A DNA stretch of 64,000 bases from assembly GCA_003140215.1 (NCBI GenBank), contig PLJL01000004.1:62001-126000 (forward strand). The letters run 5' to 3'. This document shows positions 17,951-26,817 of this stretch, one piece after another. Made by a program: the position numbers and the translations under genes. The notes beneath the pieces were generated by a model. It saw only the letters and a list, made by a program, of their open reading frames with translations, did no database searches and had not been told where the DNA came from. Source of the stretch: Vulcanimicrobiota bacterium (GTDB lineage: Bacteria > Vulcanimicrobiota > Vulcanimicrobiia > Vulcanimicrobiales > Vulcanimicrobiaceae). Numbering within the stretch: the stretch's first letter is position 1; every line of letters begins with the position of its first letter.

Positions 17951-19741
17951 GTGCGCAGGTGGCGGGCGCTGCTCACCGGTCTCGCGGTTGTTGCCGCCGG
18001 GCTGGTCGTATTCGTCCTGTTCTCCCGTAACGCGCTGGCGTGGACCGGGAGTGCGGGCTGGAGCCTGGAACCGGCCGGACGCCAATTCGTCGTCAACGTG
18101 GCCGCCGTCTCACCCAACGGAGCGGCGGCGCGTGACGGCGTGCACCCGGGCGACGCCATCGACCTGCGGGCCGTTGCGTTCGAGGAGCGCGTGTTTTTGC
18201 TCGCCCTTCCGGCTCCGCTAGCCGGTCACGTTCTGCCTCTTACCGTGGAGCGAGCCGGGCGCATGCTGCGCCTCGACGTTGTGCCGATTCACAAACCGAT
18301 GCCGTGGGACCCCTGGGTCGGGTACGCCGTGCTGTTGTGGATGGCCGCCTTCGGGGCGCTGATCGCCTGGCGCGCGCCGGCAATGCCCGAGGCGCGGCTG
18401 CTCTCGCTCGCGCTCTCGTGCTACGTTGCGGGCATCGCGTTGCAGTGGCTGACGGTGCCGGCGCCGGGCCTCGATCTGGTCTTCTCGGCCATCAACAGCA
18501 ACGGCGTGCTCGGCGCGATCTCACTAGCCGCGCTGGTGCGGTTCTCCGCGCTGTTCGGCCGCCCGATCTCGACGCTGCGCCGAGTCGTCGACGGCGTCGC
18601 GTATGCAGCCGCGGCACTGCTGGCGGGCTACGGGATCATCGGTGCGCTCGCGCTCGGCACCGTGTGGTTCGATCCGGTCGTGCTGTACCTGAGCATGTGG
18701 GCCGTCGGCGTTATCTGTTGCGCGCAGGCGTTCGTCATCGTTTCGGGGACCTGCGCGATCGCCGCGTCGCGCGGGATCGAGCGCCAGCGGGTGGCCTGGG
18801 CGGCAATCTCGATCGGCACGCTGCTCGCCGCGACCGTGTGTGAGTACGTGCTCAACGCGCTCGTGCCGACCGTTGAGATGGGACGTGCAACGCAATGGGC
18901 CGTCAACGTGGTATCGATCGTGGCGCCGGTCGGGCTCACGTACTCGGTGTTGAGCCGGCGGCTGCTCGACATCGGCTTTGCGCTCAATCGCGCGGCGGTC
19001 TTCTCCGGCGTGTCGCTCATCCTGGTCGGCTCGTTCATGGCCGTCGAATGGGCGCTCGGAAGCTGGGTCGTGACCGCAAACCACGTCACAGGCACCGCGG
19101 TGAGCATCGCCGTGGCTCTGGTGCTCGGGTTCTCGGTGCGCTTCGTGCACGGCCGCGTCGACCACGTCGTCGACCGCCTGTTCTTCCGCAAGCGCCACGC
19201 GCAAGAGGCCGCGCTGCTGCGCTTCGCGCGCGACGCCGCCTTCATCACCGACCTCGGAACGCTGCTGCAGCGCACGGTCGATGAGATCGTGCAGCACGTG
19301 GAGGCCGGTAGCGTCGCGATACTCATGCCCGATCGCGGCGCCTTCGCGAGCGCTTACGCGCGAGGCACCGCCCCGCCGGCCGTCGACGAGAACGACCCGG
19401 CGTTGGTCTCGTTGCGCGCGCGCAAGGAGCCGGTCGATCTGCACGCGTTTCGCACCAGTCTGGACGGCGAGTACGCTTTCCCGATGGTGTCGCGCGGCGA
19501 GCTCATCGGTGTGCTCGTGTGCGGCCTCAAGCGGACCGGCGACTCCTACGCACCCGACGAGATCGCCGCGCTGGCGACGCTCGCGATGAGCGTGGCGGCC
19601 GCGCTCGACACGCTCACGACCGGAGCGAGCGGCGTCCACGCCGAGGTGCTCGAGCTGCGGCTGGAGTTCGCGGCGCTGCGCGACGACGTGCGCCGGATGC
19701 TCGACGAGCTCGCGTCGCAGGGCCGCAGTCCGGCGCCATGA
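17951..19741 (+). CDS. Membrane sensor-like protein: PDZ-like, multi-TM, GAF-like
   Basis: 596 residues. One N-terminal helix (about 7-26) is followed by an extracytoplasmic PDZ-like segment (about 40-115; VSPNGAAARDGVHPGDAID), then about eight membrane helices (about 120-400) and a cytoplasmic GAF-like domain (about 415-560; TLLQRTVDEIVQHVEAGSVAI). No histidine kinase, cyclase or phosphatase domain follows; the end is a predicted coiled coil (VLELRLEFAALRDDVRRML). It looks like a sensor that acts through a partner. Its stop overlaps the start of the cysteine desulfurase (ATGA). GTG start, no strong ribosome binding site. Confidence 0.75.
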   Translation: MRRWRALLTGLAVVAAGLVVFVLFSRNALAWTGSAGWSLEPAGRQFVVNVAAVSPNGAAARDGVHPGDAIDLRAVAFEERVFLLALPAPLAGHVLPLTVERAGRMLRLDVVPIHKPMPWDPWVGYAVLLWMAAFGALIAWRAPAMPEARLLSLALSCYVAGIALQWLTVPAPGLDLVFSAINSNGVLGAISLAALVRFSALFGRPISTLRRVVDGVAYAAAALLAGYGIIGALALGTVWFDPVVLYLSMWAVGVICCAQAFVIVSGTCAIAASRGIERQRVAWAAISIGTLLAATVCEYVLNALVPTVEMGRATQWAVNVVSIVAPVGLTYSVLSRRLLDIGFALNRAAVFSGVSLILVGSFMAVEWALGSWVVTANHVTGTAVSIAVALVLGFSVRFVHGRVDHVVDRLFFRKRHAQEAALLRFARDAAFITDLGTLLQRTVDEIVQHVEAGSVAILMPDRGAFASAYARGTAPPAVDENDPALVSLRARKEPVDLHAFRTSLDGEYAFPMVSRGELIGVLVCGLKRTGDSYAPDEIAALATLAMSVAAALDTLTTGASGVHAEVLELRLEFAALRDDVRRMLDELASQGRSPAP

Positions 19742-20883
19742 CGCGCATCTATCTGGACCACGCAGCCACCACGCCGGCGCGGCCGGAGGTCGTCGCCGCG
19801 ATGCTGCCGCTGCTGGGCGGTTACAATCCCAGCTCGCTGCACGCCGAAGGCCGCGCCGCGCGCGCGGCACTCGACGACGCGCGCGCGATCGTGGCGACCG
19901 TTCTCGGGGCGGCGCCGCGCGAGATCGTGTTCACCGGCGGCGGCTCGGAGGCCGACGTGCTCGCGATCGCCGGCGCGGCACGCGCCCTCGCGCAGCGCGG
20001 CCGCCACATCGTGACCACCGCGATCGAGCACCACGCGGTGCTGCATGCAACCGATGCGCTCGAGCGCGCGGGCTGGCGCGTAACGCGTCTGCCGGTCGAT
20101 GCGCGCGGCCTCGTCGATCCGGCCGCCTTCGCCGCGGCGTTGACCCCCGAAACGACCCTTGCCAGCGTGATGCTCGCCAACAACGAGATCGGCGTGATTC
20201 AACCCGTCGCCACGCTCGCCGCGCTTGCGCGCGCGCACGGCGCGGTCTTCCACACCGATGCGGTCCAGGCGGCGGGCTGGCTCCCGTTGCGCGTCGACGA
20301 GCTGGGGGTCGACCTGCTCTCGCTCTCGGCGCACAAGTTCCACGGCCCCAAAGGGGTCGGGGTCCTGTACGTCCGCAGCGGCACGGCGCTGGAGCCGTTG
20401 ATTGTGGGCGGCAGCCAAGAGCACGCGATGCGGGCCGGGACCGAGAACGTCGCCGGGATAGCCGGCTTCGCGAGCGCGCTCGCCTTGGCGGAAGCGGAGC
20501 GCGCCGAGGCGGCGCCCCGCGTCGAGGCGCTGCGGGACCGGCTGCAGGCCGGCATCCTCGCCGCGATCCCCGACGTCGTGGTCAACGGCGAGGGTGCGCC
20601 GCGGCTACCGGGGATGTTGTCGCTGGCCTTCGGCGGCGCCACCTCCGACGCGCTGCTGATGCGGCTCGATCTCGCCGGGATCGCGGCGTCGGCGGGCAGC
20701 GCGTGCGCCGCGGGCTCCCTCGAGCCCAGCCATGTCGCAGCGGCCTTGGGCTTGGACGACGCGCATCGCTTCGGTGTCTTGCGCCTCTCACTCGGCCGGG
20801 CGACGACCGCGGCCGAGGTCGACGCGGTGTTGCAATGCTTGCCGGCCCTCATAGCAGGCGTGCGCACCCCCGTTTCCGTGTAG
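19738..20883 (+). CDS. Cysteine desulfurase (NifS/IscS family)
   Basis: 381 residues. The enzyme takes sulfur from cysteine using PLP, for Fe-S clusters, tRNA thiolation or other cofactors. The N-terminal IYLDHAATTP, the histidine motif AIEHHAVL, the Schiff-base lysine K200 in SLSAHKFHGPKG and the sulfur-accepting Cys323 in GSACAAGSLEPSHV are present; the GSxC loop marks the group I (IscS/NifS) type. No IscU or tRNA thiolase gene is adjacent, so its acceptor is unknown. Translationally coupled to the upstream membrane sensor. Confidence 0.93.
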   Translation: MTRIYLDHAATTPARPEVVAAMLPLLGGYNPSSLHAEGRAARAALDDARAIVATVLGAAPREIVFTGGGSEADVLAIAGAARALAQRGRHIVTTAIEHHAVLHATDALERAGWRVTRLPVDARGLVDPAAFAAALTPETTLASVMLANNEIGVIQPVATLAALARAHGAVFHTDAVQAAGWLPLRVDELGVDLLSLSAHKFHGPKGVGVLYVRSGTALEPLIVGGSQEHAMRAGTENVAGIAGFASALALAEAERAEAAPRVEALRDRLQAGILAAIPDVVVNGEGAPRLPGMLSLAFGGATSDALLMRLDLAGIAASAGSACAAGSLEPSHVAAALGLDDAHRFGVLRLSLGRATTAAEVDAVLQCLPALIAGVRTPVSV

Positions 20884-20943
20884 CGCCTCGTAAATTTGGG
20901 AAAGGGCCGACCGTGGCTCTCACGAGCACGCGGAGGATCGGTT

Positions 20944-21375
20944 TTGAGTTCGGCTGTCGACGGAGCGTTCTTTCGAGATCTCGGTATAGGTCTCGGCGTC
21001 TTGCTGATGGGAGTCGGCGTCTTTCTCATGTGCTCGGCGCTTGCCCGGACGTTTGCGCGTCTCAATAGCACGCTCGACGAAGTGGACCGGCAGATCGCTG
21101 CGATCTCCGGGCCGGTCGTCGAGACGCTCGCGCACGTCGGCGGGATCGCCGATTCCGCCGACGCGACCGTCGCGCGGCTCGGTGCAGTGGTAGGCACGCT
21201 CGAAGGCGTTGCCGGCGGCGTCGGAAACACCGCGAAATTGGCGTCCGACGCCGTGGCCCCGGCCTTGGTCAATGTCGGCGCCGCGCTCACCGGGGTTACC
21301 GCGGGGCTGCGCCGCTTCGTCGACGGCCGCCGCGGTTCGACCCCCGACCCCGGAGGCGTCGCCGGTGGCGGATGA
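20944..21375 (+). CDS. DUF948 (YtxG-like) membrane protein
   Basis: 143 residues with one N-terminal helix (about 12-35; LGIGLGVLLMGVGVFLMCSA) and a long amphipathic region of heptad-like repeats (LNSTLDEVDRQIAAISGPV, ETLAHVGGIAD), as in DUF948/YtxG. In Bacillus subtilis YtxG and YtxH are general stress proteins of the SigB regulon. The TTG start is supported by a GGAGG site eight bases upstream. First gene of the ytxH-rsbV-rsbW-sigB run. Confidence 0.75.
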   Translation: MSSAVDGAFFRDLGIGLGVLLMGVGVFLMCSALARTFARLNSTLDEVDRQIAAISGPVVETLAHVGGIADSADATVARLGAVVGTLEGVAGGVGNTAKLASDAVAPALVNVGAALTGVTAGLRRFVDGRRGSTPDPGGVAGGG

Positions 21376-21670
21376 ACGCGACGGCGGCGGGGTTCCGGGC
21401 TTTGTCACCGGCCTCGCGCTCGGAGCGCTCGCCGGGGCGACGCTCGCCATGATCCTTGCTCCGCAATCCGGAGAAGACACGCGTGACCTGCTCGTAGCCA
21501 AAGCGCGCGAGGCAGGCGAACGCGCACGCGACCACGCCGGCGATGCCGGCGACCTGCTCGCCCGCGGCCGTCAAATCGTGGCCGAGGCGAAAGCGCGGAT
21601 CGACGGAGCGGTCGCGGAAGGCAAGGACGCCGCATCGCGCCAGCGCAGCACCCTCGAAGACGAAAGCTAG
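21365..21670 (+). CDS. ytxH: YtxH-like stress protein
   Basis: 101 residues: a glycine-rich membrane segment (FVTGLALGALAGATLAMIL) then the YtxH motif APQSGEDTR and a charged helical tail (AREAGERARDHAGDAGDLL). The GTG start with a GGAGG site overlaps the preceding gene by 11 bases. Function of the family is not well defined beyond stress association. Confidence 0.8.
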   Translation: MADERDGGGVPGFVTGLALGALAGATLAMILAPQSGEDTRDLLVAKAREAGERARDHAGDAGDLLARGRQIVAEAKARIDGAVAEGKDAASRQRSTLEDES

Positions 21671-21678
21671 GAGATACG

Positions 21679-22023
21679 GTGGATATCAAAGTCAACGTCC
21701 GCGAATCCGAGGGCGACGCTTACGTCGTCGACCTCACCGGCGAGATCGACGTCTACACGTCGCCCAAGGTCAAGGACGCGATCACCGAGTTGATCGATCA
21801 GGAACACTACAACCTGGTGATCAATCTCGAAAAGGTGCGCTACATCGACTCGACCGGTTTGGGAGTGCTCATCGGCGGGCTCAAGCGCGTGCGCGAGCAC
21901 GGCGGCTCGGTGAACCTCGTCTGCACGAACCCGCAGATCAAGAAGATCTTCGATATCACCGGGCTGGTGAAGATTTTCGGGATCTTCGACGACGAGCAGA
22001 GCGCTATGAAGGCGCTGGTGTGA
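21679..22023 (+). CDS. rsbV: Anti-sigma factor antagonist (STAS domain)
   Basis: 114 residues, a single STAS domain. It frees the sigma factor by binding the anti-sigma kinase; the phosphorylated serine is S58 in RYIDSTGLGVL. GTG start with an AGGAG site. Followed by the kinase (GTGA overlap) and the sigma factor, the standard partner-switching order. Confidence 0.92.
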   Translation: MDIKVNVRESEGDAYVVDLTGEIDVYTSPKVKDAITELIDQEHYNLVINLEKVRYIDSTGLGVLIGGLKRVREHGGSVNLVCTNPQIKKIFDITGLVKIFGIFDDEQSAMKALV

Positions 22024-22460
22024 ACGCCTCCACCCGGGCGCTCGAGATCTCCTCGCACGGCGTCGTGGAGCTCAAGATCCCCGGCCGGGCCGAGTGGGTC
22101 GCGGTCGCGCGCCTCGCCGTGGCGGCCGTGGCGAGCCGGCTGCGTTTCTCGGTCGACGAGATCGAGGACATCAAGCTCGCCATCGCCGAGGCCTGTACCA
22201 ACTCGATCCAGAGCGCCGGCGGGCAGGACGCCGGAACCATCGAGATCGTTTGCGACGCACGGGAAGACGAGCTCCGCGTCACCGTCCGCGATCACTCCAC
22301 CAGCCCGCGCCTCGAACCCGTCAAAACGAGCGGGCTCGAGGAGGGCCGCACCGAAGAGCTAGGCGTGTTCCTGATTCGCGCCTTGATGGACAGCGTCGAC
22401 TATACCAGCGATCCGCGTCGCGGTACTGAGCTCGTGATGTCCAAGCGCGTCACCGCCTAG
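22020..22460 (+). CDS. rsbW: Anti-sigma factor / serine kinase
   Basis: 146 residues, GHKL ATPase of the RsbW/SpoIIAB type: IEDIKLAIAEACTNSIQSAG contains the N-box Glu/Asn, and VTVRDHS is the G1-like box, followed by GLEEGRTEELGVFLIRALMDSV. It should bind the SigB-like factor and phosphorylate the antagonist upstream. Start overlaps rsbV by four bases; sigB starts two bases after its stop. Confidence 0.92.
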   Translation: MNASTRALEISSHGVVELKIPGRAEWVAVARLAVAAVASRLRFSVDEIEDIKLAIAEACTNSIQSAGGQDAGTIEIVCDAREDELRVTVRDHSTSPRLEPVKTSGLEEGRTEELGVFLIRALMDSVDYTSDPRRGTELVMSKRVTA

Positions 22461-22462
22461 AA

Positions 22463-23290
22463 GTGTCTTCCTCGGTTCCTCACGTCGACGAGGAACGCTG
22501 GGACCGCAATCGCGCCCGGCAGGCTTTCGCACGGTTCGCCGAGTTGCGCGGCAATCGCGCGCTCGATAGTGGTCTCGATCACTCGGGCGTTAGCGAGTTC
22601 GACCGCTTGCGCAACGAACTCGTCGTCGCGCACCTCAACCTGGTGCGCTACTTGGCCGTGAAGTTCGCCAACCGCGGCGAGGCGCTCGACGACCTCATCC
22701 AAGTCGGAACGGTCGGCCTGCTCAAGGCGATCGACCGCTTCGACCTCGAGCGCGGGGTGGAGTTCACCACCTACGCGACGCCGACCATCGTCGGCGAGAT
22801 CAAGCGGTATTTCCGCGACAAGGGTTGGGCGGTCAAGGTTCCGCGCCGGCTGCAAGAGCTCAATCTCAGCGTCAACCGCGCGATCGAGAAGCTGACCGTC
22901 AAACTCGGCCATTCACCGACGGTCGCGGAGCTCGCCGCGCACCTCGGCGCGACCGAAGAGGACATCCTCGAAGCGCAAGAGCTCGGACAAGCCTACAACC
23001 TGCTCTCGCTCGACACCGAGCTCAACGGCGAAGGCGACAAGAAGTCACAAACGCTGGCCGACTACGTCGGTCAAAACGATGCGGGACTCGAGCTACTCGA
23101 GGACCGCGCGAACCTCGAGCGCGCGTTTCAGGTCCTCACCGGCCGCGAGCGCGTCATTCTCTACCTGCGGTTTTACGAGAGCGTTTCGCAGACCGAGATC
23201 GCCAAACGGCTCAACGTCTCGCAGATGCACGTCTCGCGCCTCCAGCAAAAAGCGCTCGAGAAACTCAAGAACTTCCTCCAAGAGAAGTAA
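22463..23290 (+). CDS. sigB: SigB/SigF-type general stress sigma factor
   Basis: 275 residues of the sigma-70 group 3 SigB/F/G type. Region 2 (VVAHLNLVRYLAVKFANRGE, DDLIQVGTVGLLKAIDRFD, TYATPTIVGEIKRYFRDKGW), region 3 (RRLQELNLSV) and region 4 (RVILYLRFYESVSQTEIAKR, VSQMHVSRLQQKAL) are complete. It should recognise GTTT / GGGTA-type promoters; one candidate is seen at 44535-44561. GTG start. Its last 26 bases overlap the convergent gene. Confidence 0.93.
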   Translation: MSSSVPHVDEERWDRNRARQAFARFAELRGNRALDSGLDHSGVSEFDRLRNELVVAHLNLVRYLAVKFANRGEALDDLIQVGTVGLLKAIDRFDLERGVEFTTYATPTIVGEIKRYFRDKGWAVKVPRRLQELNLSVNRAIEKLTVKLGHSPTVAELAAHLGATEEDILEAQELGQAYNLLSLDTELNGEGDKKSQTLADYVGQNDAGLELLEDRANLERAFQVLTGRERVILYLRFYESVSQTEIAKRLNVSQMHVSRLQQKALEKLKNFLQEK

Positions 23291-24086
23291 CGCCGCCGGC
23301 GGCAGCGTACGGGCGCGCAACGGCGCGGCGCCGGCGGGCCGAGGCGATGAGACCGACGAGCAGCAGCACGGTTCCGTCGATGATGGTGTAACCGCCGGCG
23401 ATCGCCGACGGCGGGTTGCCCGATGCCACATGGAACCACGGCGTCGACGGTAGCCAGGTCCAGGCGCCGAACACCGTTCCGGCCAGCTCCAGATCGGTGA
23501 CTGCGATGAAGATCGCGGCGAAGAGCGCGCGGCGCGGGCTGAAGAGCACGGCGGCCGCGAAGAACGGCAGCCAGTACAGCCCGTGGACGTCGGAGCGGCC
23601 GGTGAGCGGTCCGAGCACCGTGATCCCCGCGAGCGCCCAGGCCACCGCGATGCCGAGCACGCCCAGCGTGAACCCGCGCTCGTAGCGCCGCACCCACGGC
23701 GTCGCCGCCAAGCTGAACGCGAACACGTACACCAGCCCGTGACCGAACGGCACGTACGTCGGGATGTTGCCGAAGCGGTAGCGGTAACCGCCCCATACCT
23801 GCGAGCCCAGATACTCCCAGCCCGTCGCGACGACGACGCAGATCCAAACCTGCGTCCGGTCGGCCGCCGAGAGGCGCGACGTCCACAGCGCCAGCACGCC
23901 GAGCGTCAGCGCGCCGAGCAGGTACTCCCACGGCCACGGCGCGCTCAAATGCCCGTCGACGAACAACACGACCGGCGCGTAGAGCAGGATGGCGACGAGG
24001 TACCACAGCGGCGTCCGGGATGCGCCCGGTTTGGGGGCCGTCACGCGGCCCGTCTTCCGATCTTGGAACTCGGTCACCTCGCCCAT
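23265..24086 (-). CDS. Multi-spanning membrane protein, unknown
   Basis: 273 residues with about seven to eight membrane helices and aromatic loops (WEYLGSQVWGGYRYRFGNIP, TWLPSTPWFHVASGNPP). I do not recognise the family. The ATG at 24086 is chosen; reading further upstream would only translate a dispersed repeat. The 3' end runs 26 bases into the convergent sigB gene, which is unusual but leaves both frames intact. Divergent from alaS. Confidence 0.6.
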   Translation of the reverse strand: MGEVTEFQDRKTGRVTAPKPGASRTPLWYLVAILLYAPVVLFVDGHLSAPWPWEYLLGALTLGVLALWTSRLSAADRTQVWICVVVATGWEYLGSQVWGGYRYRFGNIPTYVPFGHGLVYVFAFSLAATPWVRRYERGFTLGVLGIAVAWALAGITVLGPLTGRSDVHGLYWLPFFAAAVLFSPRRALFAAIFIAVTDLELAGTVFGAWTWLPSTPWFHVASGNPPSAIAGGYTIIDGTVLLLVGLIASARRRRAVARPYAAAGGVTSLGGSS

Positions 24087-24105
24087 CCTTCGACGACGCT
24101 CAGGA
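24087..24105. repeat. CCTGAGC/GTCGAAGG-type repeat, copy 1
   Basis: CCTTCGACGACGCTCAGGA, the reverse of the motif CCTGAGCnnnGTCGAAGG. Further copies are at 24124-24146 and 55653-55680. It lies immediately upstream of the ATG of the membrane protein on the minus strand. Confidence 0.6.
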
Positions 24106-24123
24106 GGCCCGCGCCGGCCGCCG

Positions 24124-24146
24124 TCCTTCGACAAGCTCAGGATGAC
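24124..24146. repeat. CCTGAGC/GTCGAAGG-type repeat, copy 2
   Basis: TCCTTCGACAAGCTCAGGATG followed by AC. This imperfect inverted repeat is a widely seen dispersed sequence in many bacterial genomes. Together with copy 1 it fills most of the gap upstream of alaS. Confidence 0.65.
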
Positions 24147-24204
24147 AGCGGCCGGCGGGGCGGGGTGACATTGGGGGGCGCGAGGCGAACGTGACGCGTC
24201 GGCC

Positions 24205-26817
24205 ATGACTTCGCAAGAGCTGCGTCAAGCATTCATCGACTATTTCGTTCGCAACGGGCACGTGCATCTGCCGCCGGCCTCGCTCATCCCCGACGAGATG
24301 AGCACGACGCTGTTCACCATCGCCGGGATGGAGCAGTTCGTCCCGGTCTTTCTCGGCGACGCGCCGGCGCCCGCGCCGCGCGCGGTCACCGTGCAGCCGT
24401 GCCTGCGCGTCGCCGGCGCCAAGTCGGACATCGAGAACGTCGGGCGCACCGGACGGCACGGGACGTTTCTGGAGATGCTCGGATTCTTCTCGTTCGGTGA
24501 CTACTACAAGTCCGAGGCGATTCGGTTCGCTTGGGAGTTCTACACGCGCGAGCTCGGGATCGACCCGGCGCGGCTGCACGTCACCGTGCACGTCTCCGAC
24601 GACGAAGCGCAGCGCCTGTGGGAGAACGAGATCGGGCTCGACCCGTCGCGCATCTCGCGCTGGGACGAGGACAACTTCTGGACGATGGGGTCGACCGGTC
24701 CGTGCGGTCCATGCAGCGAGGTGTTCTACGACCTCGGACCCGAGCATGCCGCGGGGCCGGAGGATACGGGTCCGAACAAGGGCGACCGCTTCACCGAGCT
24801 CGGCAACATCGTCTTTCAGCAGTTCAATCGCGGCATCGACGGCAAGCTGACGGAGCTACCGCGTAAGGCGATCGACTTCGGATCGGGATTCGAGCGCGTG
24901 CTGGCCATCGCCAACGGCAAGGTTTCGATGTACGAGACCGATCTCTTCGCCGACCTCATCGCCGCGCAGCCGGCGGTCGGACAGACCGCTCTCCCGCCGG
25001 CCGAGCAGCTCGCGCGCCGGCGCATCATCGCCGACCATGCGCGCGCCGCGACGTTTCTGATCTCCGACGGGGTCTATCCGTCCAACACCGAGCGCGGCTT
25101 CGTGTTGCGGTTCCTCATCCGGCGCGCGATTCGCAACGGACGGCTGCTCGGCTATCCGCGCGAGTTCATGGCCGACCTCGCCGACGCGGTCGTCGCGTCG
25201 CTGGAAAGCGGCTACCCCCAGCTGCGGGCGCGGCTGGGCGACGTGCAGAGCGCGCTGCGAACCGAGGAGGCCGGCTTCCTGCGCACGCTCGACCGCGGCA
25301 CCGAGATGCTCGAGCACCTCATCGACGACGCCTTGGCGGACTGCACGATGCTCATCTCGGGGCAGGCTGCCTTCGAGCTGCACGATACCTACGGTTTTCC
25401 CGTCGAGCTGACGCGCGAGATCGCCGGCGAGCGCGGCGTGGCGGTCGACTCGATCGCGTTCGAACAGCAGATGAACGCGCAGCGCGAGCGCGCCCGCCGC
25501 GACGCGGCCGAGAAGCGCCGCGCGGTCGGCGTGAGCGATTTGCCGGCGCTGTCGTCGGCTTTCGAGGGCTACGGCGGGCTCGAGGCCGACGGCGTGGTGC
25601 ACGCGATCCTCGTTGGGGGCAAGCCCGTCGACGCGATCGAGGCCGGTACCGAGGCGCAGCTGCTGCTCGACCGGACGTCGTTCTACGCTGAGAAGGGCGG
25701 TCAGGTCGGCGACCACGGCCGCATCACCACGGGCAGCGGCGCGGTGTTCGAGGTGACCGACACCCAGTACGTGGGCGAGGCGATCGCGCATCACGGCCGG
25801 CTCGTCAGCGGCTCGCTCGCCGCCGGCGAGGCTGCGCACACCACCGTGTATCCGGAGTGGCGCGCCGAGATCCGGCGCCACCACACCTCGGCGCACCTGT
25901 TGCAGCGCGCGCTGCGCGACGTGCTCGGCGAGGACGTCGTGCAGGCCGGTTCCTGGGTCGGGGTCGACCGCATGCGGTTCGACTTCCGCAACCCCGGCGG
26001 CGCGCTCACGCCGCCGCAACGGCGCGCGGTGACCCAACGCGTCAACGAGTTGATCCGCGCCGACTTCCATCAAGACATGAACGAGCTGCCGATCGAGGAG
26101 GCGAAGGCGACCGGCGCGATCACGATGGCCGGCGAAAAGTACGGCGACCGGGTGCGCGTCGTGCGGTTCGGCCCGTCGGTCGAGTTCTGCGGTGGAACGC
26201 ACGCGCACACGACCGGTGAGCTGGGCCTGTTCGTGATGCTCAGCGAGAGTTCGATCGGCAGCGGCACGCGCCGCATCGAAGCGATCGTCTCGAAGGCCGC
26301 CGAATCGTACGTCGAGCGCCAGCAAGACACCGTCGCGACGCTGAGCGAGACGCTTTCGGCAAGCCCCGACGAGCTCGTGGAGCGCGTCGCGAAGCTGCAA
26401 GGCGAGGTGCGCGATCTGCAAAAGGTGATGAATGAAGTCAAGGCGCGCCTCGCCGCCGGCGACGCGGCGGCGTACGTCGCAAAGGCCGAAGAGATCGGCG
26501 GCCGCCGCGTCGTCGCAGCGGTCGTGCGCGAAGCGAACGCCGAGGCGCTGCGCGCGTTGGGCAACGCGATCCGTGACCGCATGAAGTCGGGCGTCGTCGC
26601 GCTGATCGGCACCGACGGCGACAACGTGGCGTTGTTCGCGAGCGCGAGCGAAGACGCGGTGCGAGCCGGCGCCAACGCGGGAGCGCTCGTCAAGGCCGCG
26701 GCGCCGCTGGTGGCCGGCAAGGGCGGCGGCGCGGCCGCGCAAGCGCAAGGCGGCGGAAAGGATCCCGCCGGGGCCGAGGCCGCGCTGGCGGCGATGCGCG
26801 AACAGCTCGCGCGATGA
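24205..26817 (+). CDS. alaS: Alanine-tRNA ligase
   Basis: 870 residues, full length. It charges tRNA-Ala and edits mischarged Ser/Gly. The catalytic domain (about 1-440) has the class II motifs (GRTGRHGTFLEMLGFFSFGD, in part; FWTMGSTGPCGPCSE; GSGFERVLA), followed by the editing domain with the zinc site HHTSAHLL and FCGGTHAHTTGELG, and a C-terminal oligomerisation region ending with a Gly-rich segment (KGGGAAAQAQGGGKDP). It is the first of eight overlapping genes leading into the MoxR cluster, a striking arrangement for a housekeeping gene. Confidence 0.97.
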   Translation: MTSQELRQAFIDYFVRNGHVHLPPASLIPDEMSTTLFTIAGMEQFVPVFLGDAPAPAPRAVTVQPCLRVAGAKSDIENVGRTGRHGTFLEMLGFFSFGDYYKSEAIRFAWEFYTRELGIDPARLHVTVHVSDDEAQRLWENEIGLDPSRISRWDEDNFWTMGSTGPCGPCSEVFYDLGPEHAAGPEDTGPNKGDRFTELGNIVFQQFNRGIDGKLTELPRKAIDFGSGFERVLAIANGKVSMYETDLFADLIAAQPAVGQTALPPAEQLARRRIIADHARAATFLISDGVYPSNTERGFVLRFLIRRAIRNGRLLGYPREFMADLADAVVASLESGYPQLRARLGDVQSALRTEEAGFLRTLDRGTEMLEHLIDDALADCTMLISGQAAFELHDTYGFPVELTREIAGERGVAVDSIAFEQQMNAQRERARRDAAEKRRAVGVSDLPALSSAFEGYGGLEADGVVHAILVGGKPVDAIEAGTEAQLLLDRTSFYAEKGGQVGDHGRITTGSGAVFEVTDTQYVGEAIAHHGRLVSGSLAAGEAAHTTVYPEWRAEIRRHHTSAHLLQRALRDVLGEDVVQAGSWVGVDRMRFDFRNPGGALTPPQRRAVTQRVNELIRADFHQDMNELPIEEAKATGAITMAGEKYGDRVRVVRFGPSVEFCGGTHAHTTGELGLFVMLSESSIGSGTRRIEAIVSKAAESYVERQQDTVATLSETLSASPDELVERVAKLQGEVRDLQKVMNEVKARLAAGDAAAYVAKAEEIGGRRVVAAVVREANAEALRALGNAIRDRMKSGVVALIGTDGDNVALFASASEDAVRAGANAGALVKAAAPLVAGKGGGAAAQAQGGGKDPAGAEAALAAMREQLAR

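Noticed and set aside
20873..20903. GTTTCC...GGGAAA considered as a SigB promoter for the ytxG-sigB operon
   Set aside because: The spacer is 20 bases, too long for the 13-15 seen in SigB-type promoters.
23291..24204. Minus-strand start further upstream of 24086 giving a 313-residue protein
   Set aside because: The extra N-terminus contains VILSLSKD, the translation of the dispersed repeat, so it is not real coding sequence.
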